From the NCBI GenBank assembly GCA_022710245.1, contig JAKLHH010000563.1:1-5709 (forward strand): a stretch of DNA of 5,709 nt, read 5' to 3'. The translations under genes were made by a program, and so were the position numbers. The notes under the pieces are model-generated. The model was not told the origin of the DNA, made no database searches, and saw nothing but the letters and a program-made list of their open reading frames with translations. Shown piece by piece: positions 5,267 through 5,709 of this stretch. Within the stretch, counting starts at the first letter, position 1, and the number at the start of each line of letters is the position of its first letter. This DNA comes from Myxococcota bacterium (GTDB lineage: Bacteria > Myxococcota > Polyangia > GCA-2747355 > JAKLHH01).

Positions 5267-5709
5267 TCAGCGCACGACGATCCACTCGCCGAGGGCCGCG
5301 GCCATCGCCGCGGCGCAGACCACCGCGGAGGCGCAGCAGCGCGCGAGGAGCCAGCGGTCACGAGCTCGCTGCTCCTCGGGAGAGTAGCCCACCAGCTTCG
5401 CCAGCGCCTCCCGGCGGCCGAGGACCGGCCGCTGGCGGGTCTCCCGGTAGCCGGCGCCGTCCGGGTCGGGCTCCCAGGTCGGCACGCCGCTCACGCGGAC
5501 CGTGGTCCCCGCCGGAAGCCAGCGCAGCTCGCAGCGCGCGGCGCGCGCCGCCTCGCCTGCCCCTGGATCGAGGACGACCACGCGGTCCTCTTGCTGCAGC
5601 TCGCGGCAGCAGGCCGCGTCCACCTCCAGCAGCGCGTGCTCGAGCTGGACGACCACCGGACCGTGCTCGCTGTCCACGACCAGCCGCCGCGGGGTGGGCA
5701 GGCGGGCCG
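5267..5709 (-). CDS. Membrane-anchored protein, possibly GIDE-like domain (5' end outside window)
   Basis: The frame is open from the window edge to TGA at 5267-5269. A GTG at 5677 could be a start, but the ten codons before it (ending TPRRLV) look coding and flow into a strand (VVDSEHGPVVVQLEH), so I treat the gene as cut. The visible part has a strand-rich domain. The segment LPAGTTVRVSGVPTWEPDP followed by GAGYRET resembles the core of bacterial GIDE (MULAN/E3-like BAM) domains, where a Glu/Pro-Gly-x-x-Val-x-Val-x-Gly strand comes before a region ending near a C-terminal membrane helix. A hydrophobic helix with several Cys and Ala (LLARCCASAVVCAAAMAAAL) ends the protein at about residues 110-130 from the GTG. 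No RING finger is visible. It lies 54 bp upstream of the C45 gene on the same strand. The GIDE assignment is from pattern memory only. Confidence 0.6.
   Translation of the reverse strand, partial: ARLPTPRRLVVDSEHGPVVVQLEHALLEVDAACCRELQQEDRVVVLDPGAGEAARAARCELRWLPAGTTVRVSGVPTWEPDPDGAGYRETRQRPVLGRREALAKLVGYSPEEQRARDRWLLARCCASAVVCAAAMAAALGEWIVVR

Overview
This is a GC-rich window. Codon third positions are almost saturated with G or C in most genes. Two features point to a predatory or soil-type deltaproteobacterium of the Myxococcota (Polyangia-like): several lipoproteins carry Asp/Gly/Pro/Arg-rich linkers right after the lipidated cysteine, and one has a cysteine-module type I associate with that group. 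This placement is an inference from sequence style, not from a marker gene.

Left part (1-1844, plus strand). The window opens with the last 39 codons of an unidentified gene (1-120). Next comes a short stretch with a coding-like but apparently orphan antisense segment (about 116-307). A lipoprotein gene follows (270-1844) and is the most distinctive item here. After a signal peptide and an 18-bp tandem-repeat linker, its exported part consists of three modules with six cysteines each. Every cysteine outside the lipobox belongs to this 3 x 6 pattern. The DNA for its signal-peptide core is itself built from short tandem repeats.

Middle (1841-3869, plus strand). A 76-codon reading frame with almost perfect GC third-position bias starts on a TTG that overlaps the lipoprotein stop codon. 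It is either a small coupled gene or the tail of a lost one. A roughly 120-bp spacer with direct and inverted repeats leads to a second, unrelated lipoprotein (2196-3869). That protein has a probable beta-sandwich domain and then a long beta-rich, possibly propeller, region. It carries a run of nine G in its coding sequence.

Right part (3905-5709, minus strand, convergent with the rest). A gene cut by the window edge encodes a C-terminally membrane-anchored protein that may have a GIDE-like domain. Just downstream on the same strand is a full-length C45-family (penicillin acyltransferase-like) Ntn hydrolase with a Tat-type lipoprotein signal and the family motifs I looked for present. These two may be co-transcribed.

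I see no tRNA, rRNA, CRISPR array, insertion sequence or convincing intrinsic terminator. The genes share a theme (four of the six gene products considered are exported or membrane-bound), but no clear pathway links them.
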